Assembly (NCBI GenBank): GCA_028095005.1
Contig: CM051462.1
Location: 172,555,955-172,619,954 of the forward strand
DNA: 64,000 nt
Direction: 5' to 3'
From: Rhynchospora pubera
Lineage: Eukaryota; Streptophyta; Magnoliopsida; Poales; Cyperaceae
The notes below the pieces were generated by a model. It was not told where the DNA came from. It worked only from the letters and a program-made list of their open reading frames with translations, and did not search any database. Within the stretch, counting starts at the first letter, position 1, and each line of letters opens with the position of its first letter. Positions 23,601 through 37,400 of this stretch are shown here, one piece after another. The position numbers and the translations under genes are program-made.

Positions 23601-23612
23601 GTCCGATAAGGG

Positions 23613-23800
23613 GAGCGTATCCTCTGGATGGTTGGACGTCTTTCGATACGATACGAGCCGTCTGATTTAATCTAAACGGTTAGATTTTTTCGGGCCTATC
23701 AATCTTAGTATCATGTACGGGGCATTTATAGCCATTGAGATTAAATCAGACGGCTGAGATCGAACCATCCACTGGATGGCCATCCAGAGAATGCGAATTC
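23613..23800. mobile_element. MITE with 12-bp flanking duplication, Mutator-like
   Basis: Flanked by the perfect repeat GTCCGATAAGGG (23601-23612 and 23801-23812), longer than the usual 9-11 bp. The ends are inverted: the left reads CGTATCCTCTGGATGG and the right, reverse-complemented, reads CGCATTCTCTGGATGG. The middle contains a further inverted pair around gtctgattTAATCT/AGATTAAATCAGAC. A shorter relative lies at 57907-58054. It sits about 100 bp upstream of the PORR start codon and may be in its promoter. Confidence 0.75.
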
Positions 23801-23999
23801 GTCCGATAAGGGTGTGCTCCACAAAAGATGAACCTAAAAAGATGAACCTAAGCTAAGGAAAGGAACGGAAGAGGAGAGAAGGTGATTATCGGTTTGGATT
23901 CACTCGTAAAATTTTTAGAATTTATATAAAAATAAAATTGAACAAGATCAATAATTCAACATTTGAATTTAAATTTTTAAATTATTTAAAAAAAAGGAT

Positions 24000-24990
24000 C
24001 GGCTGTTTGGTGCAGTCCTTTTAAAGGACTGTTGAGGATTTTGATCCTAAGTCCTCATTAATTATCTAGCACATTCATTAATAAAAGCCCATGGAATGAG
24101 AGGATAAGCGCTGAGATGGGAGAGGGAGCGAAGCAGAGAGCATTAGTGCTGGGATGATGAGCAATAATTAATGATGACATAACATTATTTCCAAAAAAAC
24201 AAAAAGAATTAGTGCTGGGATGATGAGCAATAATTAATGATGAAAGAGAGAATTAGTGTTGGGATGATGAGCAATAATTAATGATGACATAACATTATTT
24301 CTAAAAAAAAAAAGACATTTAATATTTTCTTCATTGGACAGAACGTTATTTCCAAACAAAAAAAAAGACAATTACCAAACAGAATTATAACAAACAGTTA
24401 AAAAACTAGGACAATTATTTCTAAAACTAGAACAATTAAATTTACAAAACAATTATGTTCCAAAAATCAGAAAAAAATTTCAGAACAATTATGTTATGAA
24501 ACTAGAACAATGAGATTCTGAAACTAAAATTAATTTTATAGAACAATTATGTTCTAAAATCAGAAAAAAAAAATTCAGAACAATTAGATTCTGAAACTAG
24601 AACAATTAAAATTACATAACAATTATGTCCTAAAACCAGAAAAACTTTTCAAAACAATTTTCTTATGAAACCATAACAATTAGGTTCCGAAAACTAAACC
24701 AATTAAAATTAAAAAATAATTATGTTCTAAAACTAGATTTTTTTTTCAGAACAATTAGGTTTTGAAATTAGAACAATTGTTTATATTAATGATGCGTTGT
24801 TGGGATGGGAGATGAGAAGCTTAATGAGGCACGGTTGGAATGAGGTAATGTTGGGATGTTAATTAATGAGGCATTGTTGGGATGAGGGATGACAATTAAT
24901 GAAGCTTAATTAATCACATTCCAAAAATAGAAACACGTTTTTCAGAAAATGATGGAATGAAGAATATTGAAAATGATCCTTATCCGCTCC
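24000..24990. repeat. Complex tandem and foldback repeat block
   Basis: Three near-copies of a unit beginning ATTAGTGCTGGGATGATGAG (about 24143-24320) are followed by about 370 bp of degenerate A-rich repeats built on (A)GAACAATTA and ACTAGAACAATT, then by inverted-looking TGGGATG-AATTAATGAGGC sequence (about 24785-24910). The outer parts share inverted phrases (TGGGATGnnnAATTAATGA), so it may be a decayed foldback element. No coding frame. Confidence 0.55.
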
Positions 24991-26544
24991 GTTTTTAAAT
25001 TAGACAGTATATATTCAGGTAATACCGTAATACTAATATAATATGCTTATTAATTATTTTGTCTATGGTAATTAATTTGGAAAATTTTGCGACTAATGAA
25101 CTAATAAAAACGCATGATGATACGACTATTTAGTTTTTTTTTTAAGGTTTAAATGTTGATAGGGATGCTATCTAAATTGGTCCATTACAGTATACAGTAT
25201 ATGAAACTAAGTGGTTACCTAATTGAAATATTGAATAGCCAAAGAAAAAAATAAAATAGCAACCCTAACATTTGTAGAGGTGGGCAAGTGGTTATCTAAT
25301 TGAAATATCATACGTCGGTGTAGTAATGCACAACATGTTCAGTTCTTTGTAAAATTAGCTTAAATAAATTTTATCATATGTAAATTTTTTAGTTATTTTT
25401 TTCTTATGCATAGCTTCTTAATTTAATACTACGGGGTTTAGGATTTATATTCAAACGGATTACTACAAGTAACTTTGTCAGGTTCTTTTTATGAATCTTT
25501 GCTATTATATTTATAACTTTTAGTTTTTTTTTTGTAATAGCCCTTAGGCTTGTTATAATTTTAATCTACACGAACGAGGTATTTGAAAAAAAAAAGAAAT
25601 TTATGAATAAGATTAAAATTTGCAAACCAAGAGCACATTAAATGAAAAGCTATATTAATTCAGAAAAAATAGCAACTATATTATAATCCTAGCACATTAT
25701 TTAGCTACTCATAAAATGAAAACACAAATTATTCATTTACTGTGCGTGGAAAAATTGCAAGGCGTAGAATTATTGAGTTTTTGCTATAGTTGTTGCATTC
25801 GTCAAATTTCTCTAGGTTTGCTCTTCATATCTGAACTAATAATCAGATGTTGAATTAATAATAGTAGCCGGACAATTAAATGTTACGGATCATACTCAAG
25901 GACCGTTACCATAACAATAGTTTTTTTTCTAAAATCTCGCCTAAAAAGCGGTTGATAAATGTTTTGGGCATAGAGGAATATGCTATGGCACTTCGCAAGT
26001 AATAAGACGATATACGATTAGTGCGAACCCGTTTATGGGATTTTGAATAATTGATTCAAACAATTCAATTATGAAATCATATTTTATACATCTTTTAATT
26101 TTTTTTATTTACAGACATTCTTTTTTTTATTTAGGCAAGCTAGATAGAGGCAATTATGGATCCTCCAACAACAACGATTTTTTTAAAAAATTTTAAAAAT
26201 ATAATTTTGTTTGAAAGAGTAATTCAACGATTTCTAAAATTTTTAAAAATAGGTAAAAATATGAAAAATATATATATAATATAAATTTTGTTTGTAAGAA
26301 TAATTCGCTATGAAGAACAAATTAAATAGGCCAGTTCGATCATTTAAGACTCGAATATTGGTTAATGAGTACAAAATAAAAAGACGTGGAAAGTGTCTAA
26401 TTTTGTGAAGAGTTTGGATTGTTTATAATAAATTTATGTCTAGCAATAAAAAATTCCTCCTATTCCCATATAATTCAAACAGCCCCATATGATATGTGCT
26501 ATAATAAACGTTCTTAAACATAAAGATTATGTTAGACTACAGTT
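24991..26544. other. Gene-free AT-rich stretch
   Basis: AT-rich. Near 26400-26485 is the 3' part of a MITE related to those at 2313, 49099 and 52882 (agagtttggattgtttataataaatttat, ending in AACAGCCCC); its 5' end is not visible. No gene seen. Confidence 0.45.
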
Positions 26545-26552
26545 GTCATATA

Positions 26553-27673
26553 CAGGGGCGGATTTAGTGGGGGGCCAGAATAGGCCTGGCCTATGCTGTA
26601 ATTTAAAAATTTTAATTACAAGTATACAAAAATTAGTGTAAACTAATAATATTTTATAAATGGGCCTACTCTATGACAAAAGCCCAACTTTAGGCTTCAG
26701 CCCATTAGTTTTACCTTCTTCTTTCTTGTGATATCCGATCAAATTATTTTCATCCCAAATCATTTACGGTTGTGTGAGGACAATGAGGTGACGGGCGAGG
26801 GGCGACGGCCAGCGACGGGCAACTGGTTCCTATTCGTCTTCTCCGGCGTCCAACAGACAGTGGCCGGCGACACTGCGGTCTGCAGGTCTGCGGCACAGCG
26901 GCAGTGTTTCTTAGTTCTTGCCTTCTCCTTTCTGGCGTTCTCCCATTCTCTGAACAGTGACATTTTCTCTCTTCAAATAAAATAGTGAGTCAGTGAGACA
27001 ATGACCTTTTCTCTCTTTAGGAAAATTAATTGGTAAATGCTTGATATGTATGTTTAGACTTTAGGCATTAGGTGAATTCAGGACTCTGTAAATTATTTTG
27101 GTAAAGCACATGTCATGCCTGCCATCTCAATTTTAACTGGACATCAAAAGCTATATTGTAAGAAAAATGATTAGAGAGTAATTAAGTAGAAAGTGACCAA
27201 CTTTTTCCTCTGTAAGCTCGTGATGCTTGCTTTTTGATAGAGAGATCAAACTCGACCAGCACACCATCTGAAGGTAGATGCTGAGATCCGGATTTGTCGA
27301 GCTCCAAGTACATAGTCACATAGACACATAGTTCTTGTTCAACTTTCCTTCTGGTTGTAGTTTTAATCTCCTGATATTTTCAAGAAAGTGTATTAGAACC
27401 TGAGGAAGAAGGAAGGTTAAGAGGAATTAAAATATTTTAAAATAATGGTCTTGGTGATTGCTGCCAAGATCATTTTATAAGATCATTCTATGTGACCAAC
27501 TGTATTGAGAATATAAATTATAAAATTGAACTGCAATACCAGCATGAATATTTTCAGCAACTGGTATATATATAGGCTATTAGAATGAGAGGTAATAAAT
27601 AGGTTCAAATATCATGGATACAAAGATAGGCATTGTTGCATAGAATCTAATTATATATTGTTATTTTTGATAG
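26553..27673. other. 5' non-coding part of the hAT element
   Basis: Left end of the element and sequence upstream of the transposase start. GC-rich frames at about 26728-26985 on both strands show no domain and are probably chance. A possible promoter for the transposase must lie here. Confidence 0.4.
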
Positions 27674-30252
27674 GTGCCAATCATGAAAAGAAAAACCATG
27701 GAAAGCTTTTTTAAGAAAGTAGAGAGTGGTTCAAGTTCTCAACCTATCGCAGAGCAAGATTCTCAAGTTCCAAATGCAATGCCAATTGGAGAAGCATCAC
27801 AACAACCTGCAATTGAATTAGATGCATATGAGAGAGATCCAGGAAAACGCCCTCAAATTTATGAGTACCCTCCCAATCAAAGAGATGAAGTGCGAAGGTT
27901 TTACATAAGTAAAGGACCATTTCAACCATATATGAATGAGTATCCATATGCTGGAACTACAAGTCATCGGCGACGCTTCCAGTATAATTGGTTCAAAATA
28001 TTTCCTTGGTTGGAATATTCACCAAGCACAGAACGTGCTTATTGCTTTCCTTGTTTTCTTTTTGCAACAAAACCACATGGGACGTGTGGTTCAAACACAT
28101 TCCTGGTGAAGGGATTCCAAAATTGGAAGAAGGTCAATAGTGGAAAACAATGTGGCTTCCTGATTCACATGGGTCAAGATTCAACCTCAGCCCACAATCA
28201 AGCACTTCGATGTTTTGAGGAACTCAAAAATACTACTGGACATATAGAAAAAGTGATAGAGAAGCAAAACAAGAAAATAGTATTAGATGCTAGACTACGT
28301 CTGAAGACATCAATTGATGCTATCAGGTGGTTAACATTTCAAGCATGTGCATTTCGAGGCCATGATGAATCTGCTCAATCCATTAATCAAGGAAATTTCC
28401 TTGAAATGATCAAGATTTTGGCCTCTTACAATAAAGAAGTGAAAGCTGTTGTGCTAGAAAATGCTCCAGGAAATGCCAAATACACCTCACATCATGTTCA
28501 AAAGGAAATTCTCACCATCTTTGCTGAAAAAGTGCAGACAACAATTAGAGGGGAAATTGGTACTAGCAAGTTTTGTTTAATTGTAGATGAATCCCGAGAT
28601 GAATCCAAAAAAGAGCAAATGGCCATAGTTCTTCGTTTTGTTGATGCACAAGGGTTCATAAGAGAGCGTTTTCTTGACATTGTCCATGTAAAAGACACTG
28701 TTGCCTTAACTCTTAAAAACTCAATTTGTACTGTCCTATCAACTAACAACTTGAGTGTGCAAGATATTAGAGGTCAAGGATATGATGGGGCAAGTAACAT
28801 GCGCGGTGAGTGGAATGGGTTGCAAGCTCTTATACTCAAAGAGTGTCCATATGCATACTATGTGCATTGTATGGCTCATCAACTACAATTGGCTCTTATT
28901 GCGGCATCAAGAGAGGTACTGTCATATATACTATTGCTGAATTGTATAAAGTCTAATATAATTTCAAATTACTTTTTTTTTGCTAAATTGTATAAAGTCT
29001 AATATTATATAACTCTTAATTTTGTGACAAAGTGGTTCTTTTTTTATTGCTAACAGGTAATTAAGGTCCATAATTTCTTCCAAGATGCAATACATATCAT
29101 AAATGTTGTAAGCTCATCTGCTAAGCGTAATGATGAGCTAATAACACAACAAGTTGAAGAAATTGCTCATGCAATTGAATTGGGAGAACTTGATACTGGA
29201 AGAGGAGCAAACCAAATAGGTGCATTGCAAAGACCTACAGAAACTAGATGGAGTTCTCACTATAAATCAATTTCAAGTTTAATAAGGTTATTTGGTGCTA
29301 CTGTTTCAGTTTTGCGAAATCTGGTAAGTGATCGTTCACTCCAATATCCTGCTAGAGGAGATGCTGGTGGTTGCCTTCAGAAGCTTCTCTCATTTAATTT
29401 TGTATTTATCATGCATTTAATGAAAGAGATTATGGCAATCACAGATGATTTGTGTAAAGCTTTGCAACAGAAAGATTTGGATATTCTTAACGCCTTAAGT
29501 CTGGTTTCAACTACAAAATTGCTAATTCAGAAGTTGAGAGATGATGGTTGGGAGCCTCTTTTGGAGAAGGTAAATTCTCTTTGTCTAAAGCATGAAATTG
29601 AACTTCCTGATATGAAGCAGAAGTATGTTGATGTCACAAAATCTCGGAATAAGCATGACAATACAACAGTAGAGCACCATTATCAAGTAGACATTTTTAC
29701 AAATGCAATAGATCACCAACAGAAAGAACTGAATGCTCGATTCAGTGAGCAATCAATGGAGCTTCTGACCCTTAGTGCTGCCTTAGACCCTAGAGATGTC
29801 AATAATTTTAGCATTGAAAAGATATGCACACTAGTGAAAAGATTCTATCCTGTTGATTTTTCTGATCAAGAAAGAGCTCAATTGGAAGCTCAGTTGTCAC
29901 ATTATGAGCTTGATGTATGCAGCCATCCAAGTTTACAGATCTCCACATCACTTGCTGATTTGACTCGTCGGTTAGTTGAAACGGCAAATTTGCAATCTAT
30001 CCAATGGTCGATAGATTATTACGATTAATCATGACTCTTCCTGTCTCAACTGCAACAACTGAACGTGCCTTTTCAGCAATGAAATTGATCAAGACTGGAC
30101 TGCGAAACAGAATGAGAGATGACTTCCTTCGTGACTACATGATAGTGTATATTGAGAAGGAAATTGCTAAGAAGTTTGCTGCAGATGAAATTATAGATAT
30201 GTATGATTTTTTAGGTAGTCGTAGAGCTAAATTGAAATTAATAGAGATGTAA
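27674..30252 (+). pseudogene. hAT transposase, TTF-zinc-finger/DUF4371 type (ZMYM1-like), one frameshift
   Basis: Exon 1 is 27674-28915, with a GT-AG intron 28916-29056, and exon 2 starts at 29057; the junction is in phase. Residues about 70-170 are a TTF-type zinc finger (RRFQYNWFKIFPWLEYS, YCFPCFLF). A DUF4371/RNase-H-like core follows, with IVDESRDESKKEQ, GQGYDGASNMRGEWNGLQ and YYVHCMAHQLQLAL. The last part is the hAT dimerisation region: LPVSTATTERAFSAMKLIKT and DYMIVYIEKEIAKKF. The first frame of exon 2 closes at 30028; the dimerisation region is read in another frame from about 30004 (PMVDRLLRLIMTLP). The break is therefore around 29990-30004, consistent with a 1-bp loss. The dimerisation region is otherwise intact, so it was inactivated recently or a read error is possible. 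Confidence 0.85.
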
Positions 30253-31442
30253 TTTCAATGAACTATGTAGTAGAAATCTGAAATCTGATGTAACTTTTTG
30301 TTTTAATACATATATATATAGAGAAAACCTATTGTGCATACTAATGTATTGAGGTTTCAGTGCATACTATTTCAGATCGTTGGATCTGCTTCAAGATCCG
30401 TGCAGATTTTATCGCTAGATTAAAAAAATAACTTGTGCCTTTCTCCTTATTTTGCTCCGCGCCTCTGTCGAAATGGTTCTCCTCTTCGTTCTTCTCTCTT
30501 TCTCTCTCTCAAACAACGAAAAATGAAAACCTAGAACTCAGTCATCTTCGTTCCTCTCTCTCACCTCTCTCGACAAATCGCTGACGAATCGTGTCGCTCT
30601 CTGACCTCTCTGACGAATCGTTGACGAATCGCTCTTTGAACTCACTCCTCTCTCTTACCTCTTTGATGAAGCTCTGGATCAATGAATCGCCGAATCGCTC
30701 GCTGATAAGCTGAATCGCAAAATAATTGAAGCTTCCAGGTAATTCTCTCCTTCTCTCAATTAAATGAATCTGCAATGGGTTAATCTAGAACCAAAACCCT
30801 AGATTTACATGGGCACATTTCTATTGATGATGATAAATTTGCTACTCGTTTTGAGTTATGGGTTTGCATTTATGTTGCATTTGTATAAACGCATTGTTTG
30901 ATTTATATGGGCACATTTCTTACATGGGCACGTTTTGAGTTATCATGAGTTTGGTTCATGGGTTGCAAAACTAGGCTGAAATTGAGATTTTTTTGCAATT
31001 GGGTTCAATTTTTACAATTGCTTAATTAATTGGTGAAATTAGGTTCAAATATATGCAATAAATTGGTTAATTGCTACTGTTATTAGTTGAATTGGGTTCA
31101 AATATGTTTTAACCAGTAGCAGTTATGAACCAGTAGTTTATGTCTATCCATTAAATGTTGTATTTACATCTAGAAATTGGGTTCAAATATGTTCAAATTA
31201 GCACTTCCTTTTTTGTTAGTTTATGAACCAGTAGTCTATTTCTTTTAGTTTATTTTCTTAGTTTAATTTAATTTTCTGTCTTTTTGTTTTTATGGTAGTT
31301 TTACCCGTAGAGGTTCCAATAGGGTAGTGTCAGTAAAAGGGTCAGCTAGAAACTCACAGGATTATTCCCGCCAGTTGCTTGAACTGATTTTATTTTCTGT
31401 TTCCAATAGGGTAGATTCTAGCTCCATGGAAGGCTCATCAAA

Positions 31443-31537
31443 TGTAATGGTTTTCCACTTTGTGATTGTAACGAGCTGACCGTTTTGAGAACCGCATGGA
31501 CGACTTATATAATCCTGGTAGAAGGTTCTTTTGATAG
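31443..31537 (+). pseudogene. Decayed GRF-type zinc finger fragment inside Mutator-like element A
   Basis: Translation gives CNGFPLCDCNELTVLRTAWTT and, after a 2-bp slip near 31506, YNPGRRFF. These match the CxC... LRTAWTxxNPGRRF pattern of GRF zinc fingers, common in plant proteins and captured by transposons. The frame is broken and no downstream C-terminal cysteines were seen in frame, so it is a remnant, not a gene. Confidence 0.7.
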
Positions 31538-32248
31538 AGATTCTTTGATATAATTTTGCACATTTTTCATTATTTTAAATCTTGTGATGGAAGAATTTTA
31601 TAGAACTAATGATTTTGTACTTTAAAAAGAAGGTGCTTTAGTGTTCTTCTTGTTGTTTTGTTAGAAGATTGAATAGAATGAAGTTTCTTTGTACCTGCTT
31701 CTATTTTCTACCATGTTTAGAATGAAGTTTATGTATATGTTTCTATTTTCTACCATGTTTAGAATGCTAATTAATGTACTTGTTTTAGTGTTCTTCTTTG
31801 TTGTTCTGATCTTATTATCTCTTCTCCTTTATAATAAATGTTCTGTCTTGAGTAAGTAGTTCAAGAGCATGGTTGGGAATAATGTACATATGAAACCAAA
31901 CACGCATACAATAAAGCAACTATTTAAAAAGGTGTTATAGTCTTTAGCAAATATTTGAGCCGCTGATTCAGGAAGACAACCATTTTGAGCTGTTTACCTT
32001 TCAGTACTGAAACACATTATATACACAGCCCTGAAACGCATACAAGATAATATTTGATTTCAGAATCTGCCATTAATCCATATTCCATACATCCATACAT
32101 CTAATATTTGATTTCAATAAAAACAAAATACAATATTTGATTTCAGTATAGCCAAGACATCCAACCATTTTCTATCATATAAACAAAATGCAATACTTGG
32201 TCATTTTTACAAAATTACCCCAAAGAATTCCCTAATCACAAAATATAC

Positions 32249-32400
32249 TTAGTCACTCTCTTCTCTATCATCTTCTTCTCCACTGAAATCCTCTATACTA
32301 TCGTCTTCTTCTCCATTAAAATCGTTTCCACAAGACTCATTGTTGCCATCTCCATAATGTTTTTTCTTCCCCTTCCCTTCATCTTCTCCACTGACCTCAT
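32249..32400 (-). other. Acidic exon-like frame inside Mutator-like element A
   Basis: On the minus strand a frame ends in TAA at 32249-32251 and encodes an acidic tail with a short lysine patch (KGKKKH), including GEDEGKGKKKHYGDG, EEDDSIEDFSGEEDD and REESD. Its start is near an AG-containing junction at about 32390-32400. It looks like the C-terminus of a nuclear or chromatin-type protein, possibly captured. The source is not recognised. Confidence 0.35.
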
Positions 32401-34424
32401 ATAGTGTAATTATTTATTAGTAAGCAATTTAAATTTGTTATTTTTCATCAGAAACTTAAATTGACAAAAGCAATAAAAGCCAAAGTATCTGGTCCCACTC
32501 GTCATCTTCTATGGTACCTTTAATGTTCTTTAAGAAGTTTGTTATCTCTCTACTTTTTTTTAAAAAACCAAGATAAGTTACTCTTGCATATATATCCACA
32601 ATTTGGCAATTTTTATTTGATATGACACTTTCACATTTTTCTTTCCAAAGAGACAGAGATTAGAGCCAGATAGTAAAATTTTAGACCTTTTTGTGTCGAA
32701 GGCTTGTAGCATGCTGGGCCACTAGCTGAACTGATCTTGTAATAATATGAATATGCTTTTGGTCCTGTAATCAATATACCAGAGATCAGGGGCAATATAA
32801 CAGATGTCAAGCTTAAATTTCTGGCCTAATTATACTAATGAAATTGAATCCAGTGAACCCAATTTTATCACAAATATCTTTGGAAGAAGAGTGAGTGCAG
32901 TGAGAGATTGGATGGGGCTTACAATAAAATAGCAGATGGTGTTGCAGCAGATTTCAGTGGTATTTAATGTAACACTAGCTTTATTCTGACTAATAATGGT
33001 ATGGTACCAATAAGTTTATCAACTAGTTTGCTACATACTGGATGTGTCTTGATCCATACCTGCCAGTACCAAACAACATTTTTAAGTTTCCAGATACATA
33101 GTTGGTGTGTCTTGACCTAATTTTATCAAGCAGTGTTGCAACCCATGAACCCAATTGAACCAAAAATCTACCTAATTTTGCAACCCATGAACCAAACTGT
33201 TTCTGAAGGGAAAAAAAAACAGGAACAAAAGAAAAGTGAAAGAGGAAGTGGGAGAACAAAACTATTTTGAAAAAAAAAATCAGCGTTGAAAATTTAGGGT
33301 TATTATTCTAGAGCAAAACTTGTGGACGAGAGAGAGTGAGAAAGGCACGGGTACCTTTCGAAGTTCCAATGAGAGAGAGGCGATGGTTGTCTCGACTTGC
33401 TTGAGAGAGGCACAGCTAGGAGAGAGGCGCCGCTAAAGAGAGGCGATGGTTGCCTCGACTTGGAAGGGAAGCGTAACTGACTGGAGACGGAGAAAGGCAC
33501 GACTAACTAGGTTTGAGCTAGAGGAGTTGGAGTCGCGACTGATCGGAAGAGGAGTTGGAGTTGGAGTCGGAAGAGAGAGAGGCGAGAGAGATTAGATTTA
33601 CATTTTGCAAGAGAGAGAGTGAGAATCTCTGAAGGAACCATTTAGTCGGCAGCGGAGCAACTAAGGACGAAGGCACAAGTTAATTTTTCAATCCAGCGAT
33701 AAAATCTGCACGGATCTTGAAGCAGATCCAACGATCTGAATTAGTATGCACTGAATCCTCAATACATTAGTATGCACAATAGGTTTTCTCTATATATATA
33801 TTGAGAATAACTAATATGCACTGTGATGCATATGGGGTTTTATGCACTGGAATCCCGTCCGTTGGATGTGCATCAAAATTGGTGCAGATCTGTGTCGCTG
33901 GATGGAAATGTTATAATGTTCGTCGCTCTATTGTGCTCCGCCTCCCTCTTTGAGTCTTAAGACCTACCCCTATCGATCTCAGTTTTAAAAGAAAATCGAA
34001 GTGAGAAATCGAATATCGTTTCTCTTCTCTACCACTCTTCTCCATCAACCAGATCCCATTACATCTCTACCTTCTCCCCTACACTCTATCGCCTTTCTCG
34101 TTCCAGTTAAAAAAACCCTAGATCTAACCTATCGTGCCTCTTCCTCCCCTTCGATGAACCCTAACTCACCAGGCTTGAGCTCTCGCTTCCCAATCGACCT
34201 CGCCTCTGGACCTGTCGAGGTTGTGTCGTGTCACTTCGGAGGCTGTATCGCACGACCCTACATCAACTCGTCAAGGCTCTAGCGGACAATCTTTGCTCTT
34301 GCCGATAGAGAGAGGCTATACCTCCCTTACTGGTATTTATTTATTTATTTTTTTTTTAGAAAACTAGGCAGTAGCTACCTAGAAGAAAGTAAAATAAATA
34401 AAAACAAAAGAAATTAAAAACCAA

Positions 34425-37400
34425 TCAGCAGTGTCTAAAGCAATCCTTCGCGCAAAGCCAAATCTCTTGAAATAGGGCGTGTGAAGTACGTCTTTCCTGT
34501 CGAAAGGTTCTTGAGTTCCGCTCCTTCCATAAGCTCCAAACACCGCATGAGAGGAAGGTAACTGCAATTTGCTTTTGTTCAGTCGGGACATTTTGCAAAA
34601 AGATGTTGAAAGTCGATGGACAATCCTCTTGTGCAATTGGTAGAGGTAAGGAAGTAACAGTATGCAATTGCAGCCAGATTTCCTTAGAGAAGGCACAGTT
34701 AAAGAAGAGATGCACTGGTGTCTCCAAAACGTGTGAGGAACAGAGCACACATCCTTGTGTAAAGTTGAAATTCCATCTTAGCAGACGATCCTGAGTAAGT
34801 AGTCTGTTACGTAACCAGAAATAGCAAAAGAGTTTGATGGTCGGGGTCAGTTTGAAATTCCATACAACAGGAAGGTCGGTCTTTATGAGCCCAGAGGTTG
34901 AAAGGAACTTGTAAGTTGAATTAACAGAGAAGTTTCCTCCAGGGTCCCATTTCCAATTTAACTTGTCACCTGTCTGAAATAACTGAAGCGATTGCAACGC
35001 ATGGGACAATTGAGTTTGTTGTTGAGTATGCGGCCTCGGCAGAACTAAATGTAAGTTACTTAAGGCTTGCGATAGTGAATAGTTGGGACAATTTGGCAAG
35101 TCTGAAGTAGTCAAATTATAGAAAGATTGGACATTACCGTACCCCCAATTGTCGAACCAGAATAGGGGTTTTGTTGCATCTCCTACTGTCCAGACGGTGG
35201 AAATTTGGAACAAATATCGCAAGGAAAGTAGACATCGCCAGAAAAAAGAGCCCTGTTTTATCCAACGCAAGGGTTGGGTAGAAAGGTCATGTCGCTGGAA
35301 AAGCAAGCTCGCAGTAGATTTCCAAATTGAAGTTCCTTCTGAGTATAGGCGCCACCACCAACGTAGAAGCATTGCCTGATTTTGCAGTTTGAGATTAGTA
35401 ATGCCAAGGCCACCATAATTTTTAGGTATGCACGCAAGAGCCCAATTAATAAGTGAAACTCCTTTTTTGTTGTTATCTCCTGAAGACCAAATAAAAGATC
35501 GCCTTAATTTATCAACCAAGCTTATGAACCATGCTGGTAGGGCAAAACAGGACATAAAATAAACTGGAATTGAAGAAATGACAGAATTGCACAGTTGCAG
35601 TCTACCAGCTCGTGAAAGCAATCTTCCCTTCCAACCATCCATCTTTCTCCTGATCTTATCTAGGAGAGGCATAAATGAGGCTTTTGTTGGAGTGTTAGAA
35701 GTTAACGGCATGCCTAAGTAAGTAATAGGCAGATCTGTTCTTCGAAACCCAAGCGTACCTTGGACCGAGGAAATGATTTCATCTGAAAGGTTCAAAGGGA
35801 CAAATGAACTTTTCTCATTGTTTATTTTGAGACCTGAGACGTCAGAAAAAAGTCGTAAAACCAGTGCAAGCGTATGAATAGCTGAACCTTTCACAGTGGA
35901 AAAGATTAAGGTATCGTCAGCATATTGAAGAATTTGAAAAGGGAAGTTCAATTTTCTTGATAAGGAAACGTCAAGAGACGTTGCAGAAGCTTGGCTCATT
36001 TTCGTAAGAACATCAGCAACCAAAATGAACAAATAAGGTGACAAAGGGTCGCCTTGTCGAAGACCTTTTTGATGTTGAAAAGTCCTTCCCTGGATTCCAT
36101 TTATTAGGACAGAAGACGATGCAGTAGAGACTATTTGTCGGGTCCAGTCCAGGAACTTATTTGGAAATCCTCGTGCTTGTAGAACTGAAAACAGGAAGTT
36201 CCAGTTTACTGAATCAAATGCTTTTGAGAAGTCAAGTTTCAGAAGAATTGCCGGTTCTCCAGAAGTTATTAGGTGATGCAAAATTTCCCTTGCAGAGATG
36301 AAGTTTTCAGCAATAAACCTACCTTTGATAAAACCCGTTTGATTAGAGGAGACTAGAGAGGAAATGAAATGCTGAAGCCTAATTGTCAGGACCTTAGAAA
36401 GGAGTTTTGGTATGTAAGAGATTACACTAATTGGACGAAAGTCAGATAGTGTAATCGAAACATCTTTCTTTGGTATGAGAACAATATTGGCTTTATTAAA
36501 AACTTTGAGATCTAAGGTTCCATCATAAAAATCAGAGAAAATTTGGAAGATGTTACCATTTAAGGAACTCCAAAAAATTTTTGCAAATTCATTAGGCAAC
36601 CCGTCCGGTCCACTGGCTTTACCATTTGAAAGTTTCATAACAGCATGTTTGATTTCAAGAAGAGAGAAAGGCGCATCCAGGGAATCTAGAGTGAAGTCTT
36701 CTGAATACAGAGTGGAAGGATGGAAAGGTAGAACAGTGGAAGATGTCCCCAGAGAAGAAGTAAAGAAATCAGTAAAGGCATTTATAATACTTGTTGAATC
36801 ACGTAAGACATCACCTTGGACTTGGATTTCTGAAATCAATTTTTTTGCTGCCCTAGCAGAAGCAAAAGAATGAAAAAAGGCTGTGTTTCTGTCACCTAAT
36901 TTAACCCAATTACACCTAGATCGTTGCTGCCATCTGTCCTCTGAAATTCTAGAAAGTTCAAAAGCACGTTCTTTAATTTTGATCCTTAGCCAAAATTCTA
37001 AAGCAGTGAGTGTGCGTGCTTCTTCTAACTTGTCGAAGAAGGAGATAAAAAACTTACAATTTTTAAGATGCGTATCGGTACTAGAGAAGGAGAGATTGTG
37101 CCAACTTCTAGCTTTTTTGTGGAGCACGGCAAGACGAGAATAGAAATCAGAAAGTGGTCGATCAGAAGCCGTTTGTTGGGACCACACAGCATCAGCTAAG
37201 TTGCTGAAATCAGAAAACCGGAACCAGAACCTTTCGAGGCGGTAAGGTGAAGGTTGTGTAGGGTATTGTCGACAATGTAAAATAAGTGGGCAGTGGTCTG
37301 ACACGACCATCGCAAGCGGTTCGAGAGTGATCAGGGGAAAATGTTGGACCCATGTAGTAGTAAGAAAAACACGATCGAGCCTAGAGAGCGACGGAGAAGG

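Larger units (their letters stand above)
30321..33790. mobile_element. Non-autonomous Mutator-like element A (3.5 kb)
   Basis: Terminal inverted repeats of at least 105 bp (well conserved to about 140 bp) start GAGAAAACCTATTGTGCATA at both ends. TATATATATA flanks both sides (30311-30320, 33791-33800), compatible with a 9-10 bp duplication in a TA-rich target, although the simple sequence makes this weak. No transposase was found. The interior carries a decayed GRF zinc finger (31443-31537) and an acidic exon-like frame (32249-32400), as expected for a gene-capturing element. Reading frames such as 30542-30775 lack domains. Confidence 0.8.

Noticed and set aside
26728..26985. Frame on both strands in the left part of the hAT element
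   Set aside because: No domain, unlike the neighbouring transposase, and readable in both directions because of GC-rich repeats.
28916..29056. Gap in the transposase frame as a disabling deletion
   Set aside because: It has GT...AG ends and joins in phase (REVIKVH), so it is an intron. The later frameshift near 30000 is the real disruption.
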